Below, one piece after another: positions 5,579 through 5,801 of a DNA stretch of 5,801 nucleotides. A model generated the notes under the pieces. The model had not been told where the DNA came from. It was given only the letters and a program-made list of their open reading frames with translations, and made no database searches. A program made the translations under genes and the position numbers. This DNA is from Betaproteobacteria bacterium UBA7395. Its GTDB lineage: Bacteria > Pseudomonadota > Gammaproteobacteria > Burkholderiales > Rhodocyclaceae. The stretch is from NCBI GenBank assembly GCA_002470165.1, contig DKNF01000220.1, positions 1-5,801 of the forward strand, given 5' to 3'. Position 1 is the stretch's first letter, and each line of letters begins with the position of its first letter.

Positions 5579-5801
5579 GCGATCAGCGGCCTTTCGCACA
5601 GGATGCCTTCGGCGAGCAGCAGCGCATCGATTTCCTCGGCTGCCTTGACCGGCCGCAACCGGTCGTGCAACAGGCCGGCTTCCGGGTAGTTGCGGCGGAC
5701 CAGCGCCAGCCATTGCTTGAGCCGGCCGCCCGCATGTTCGGGCAGGACCTTGCGGCGCACGCCCTGCCAGTAGGCAGCGATGCACGGCACCACCGCCGGC
5801 C
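5575..5801 (-). CDS. dusC: tRNA-dihydrouridine synthase, DusC type, C-terminal end only
   Basis: Dus enzymes are FMN-dependent and reduce uridine to dihydrouridine in tRNA; DusC acts on U16 in E. coli. Only the last 74 residues are in the window, so the TIM-barrel catalytic part with the active-site Cys and FMN site is not seen. The visible part is the helical tRNA-binding domain. The segment GRLKQWLALVRRNYPEA aligns with the ARIKQWLSYLRKEYDEA segment of E. coli DusC (from memory), and the following ~25 residues agree in pattern and length. DusA and DusB C-termini do not fit as well. The TGA at 5577-5575 overlaps the next ATG as ATGA, tying this gene to the TrmB-like methyltransferase. Confidence 0.85.
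   Translation of the reverse strand, partial: PAVVPCIAAYWQGVRRKVLPEHAGGRLKQWLALVRRNYPEAGLLHDRLRPVKAAEEIDALLLAEGILCERPLIA

Noticed and set aside
4946..5689. A 247-codon plus-strand open frame
   Set aside because: It is an antisense shadow of the TrmB-like gene, with Arg/Gln-rich composition and no motif.
5579..5785. N-terminal extension of the TrmB-like protein to 290 residues
   Set aside because: This part lies inside the dusC-like coding region in another frame and does not look like a methyltransferase N-terminus; 221 residues from 5578 fits the family.

Overview
The window is GC-rich chromosomal DNA (roughly 60-65% G+C by eye), densely packed with housekeeping genes. I see no mobile element, CRISPR array, rRNA or tRNA gene. 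The gene families and near-identity of the aconitase to E. coli AcnB point to a proteobacterium. The transaldolase type and codon use suggest a betaproteobacterium, perhaps of the Rhodocyclales, but that is inference and not proven by the sequence.

Layout. Positions 1-2291 (minus strand) hold most of acnB, aconitate hydratase B, cut by the window edge just before its last ~100 residues. Positions 2292-2623 are a 332-base divergent intergenic region with an AT-rich inverted repeat, a possible acnB leader hairpin and two consensus-like DnaA boxes. Positions 2624-3661 (plus strand) hold tal, a transaldolase. A 26-base hairpin at 3670-3695 lies between tal and the convergent gene at 3679-4521 (minus), a stand-alone HDOD-domain protein. 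That gene has a plausible sigma-70 promoter at 4576-4605, whose -10 box sits inside a near-palindrome. Upstream of it on the minus strand are three genes joined by two ATGA stop/start overlaps: the C-terminal end of a dusC-like tRNA-dihydrouridine synthase (5575-5801), a TrmB-like SAM methyltransferase (4913-5578) and a small CxxCxxCC (YkgJ-type) protein (4602-4916).

How the genes relate. acnB (TCA cycle) and tal (pentose phosphate pathway) are divergent central-carbon genes sharing one control region. The dusC/trmB-like/ykgJ-like genes look like one translationally coupled unit, with two tRNA-modification-type enzymes and a probable metal-binding partner of unknown role. The HDOD gene may be read from its own promoter and also by read-through from that unit.

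No clear-cut new system is visible. The most interesting points are a TrmB-like protein in which two aspartates important in TrmB are both asparagine, the coupled three-gene unit it belongs to, the DnaA-box pair upstream of tal, and the near-palindrome over the HDOD promoter.
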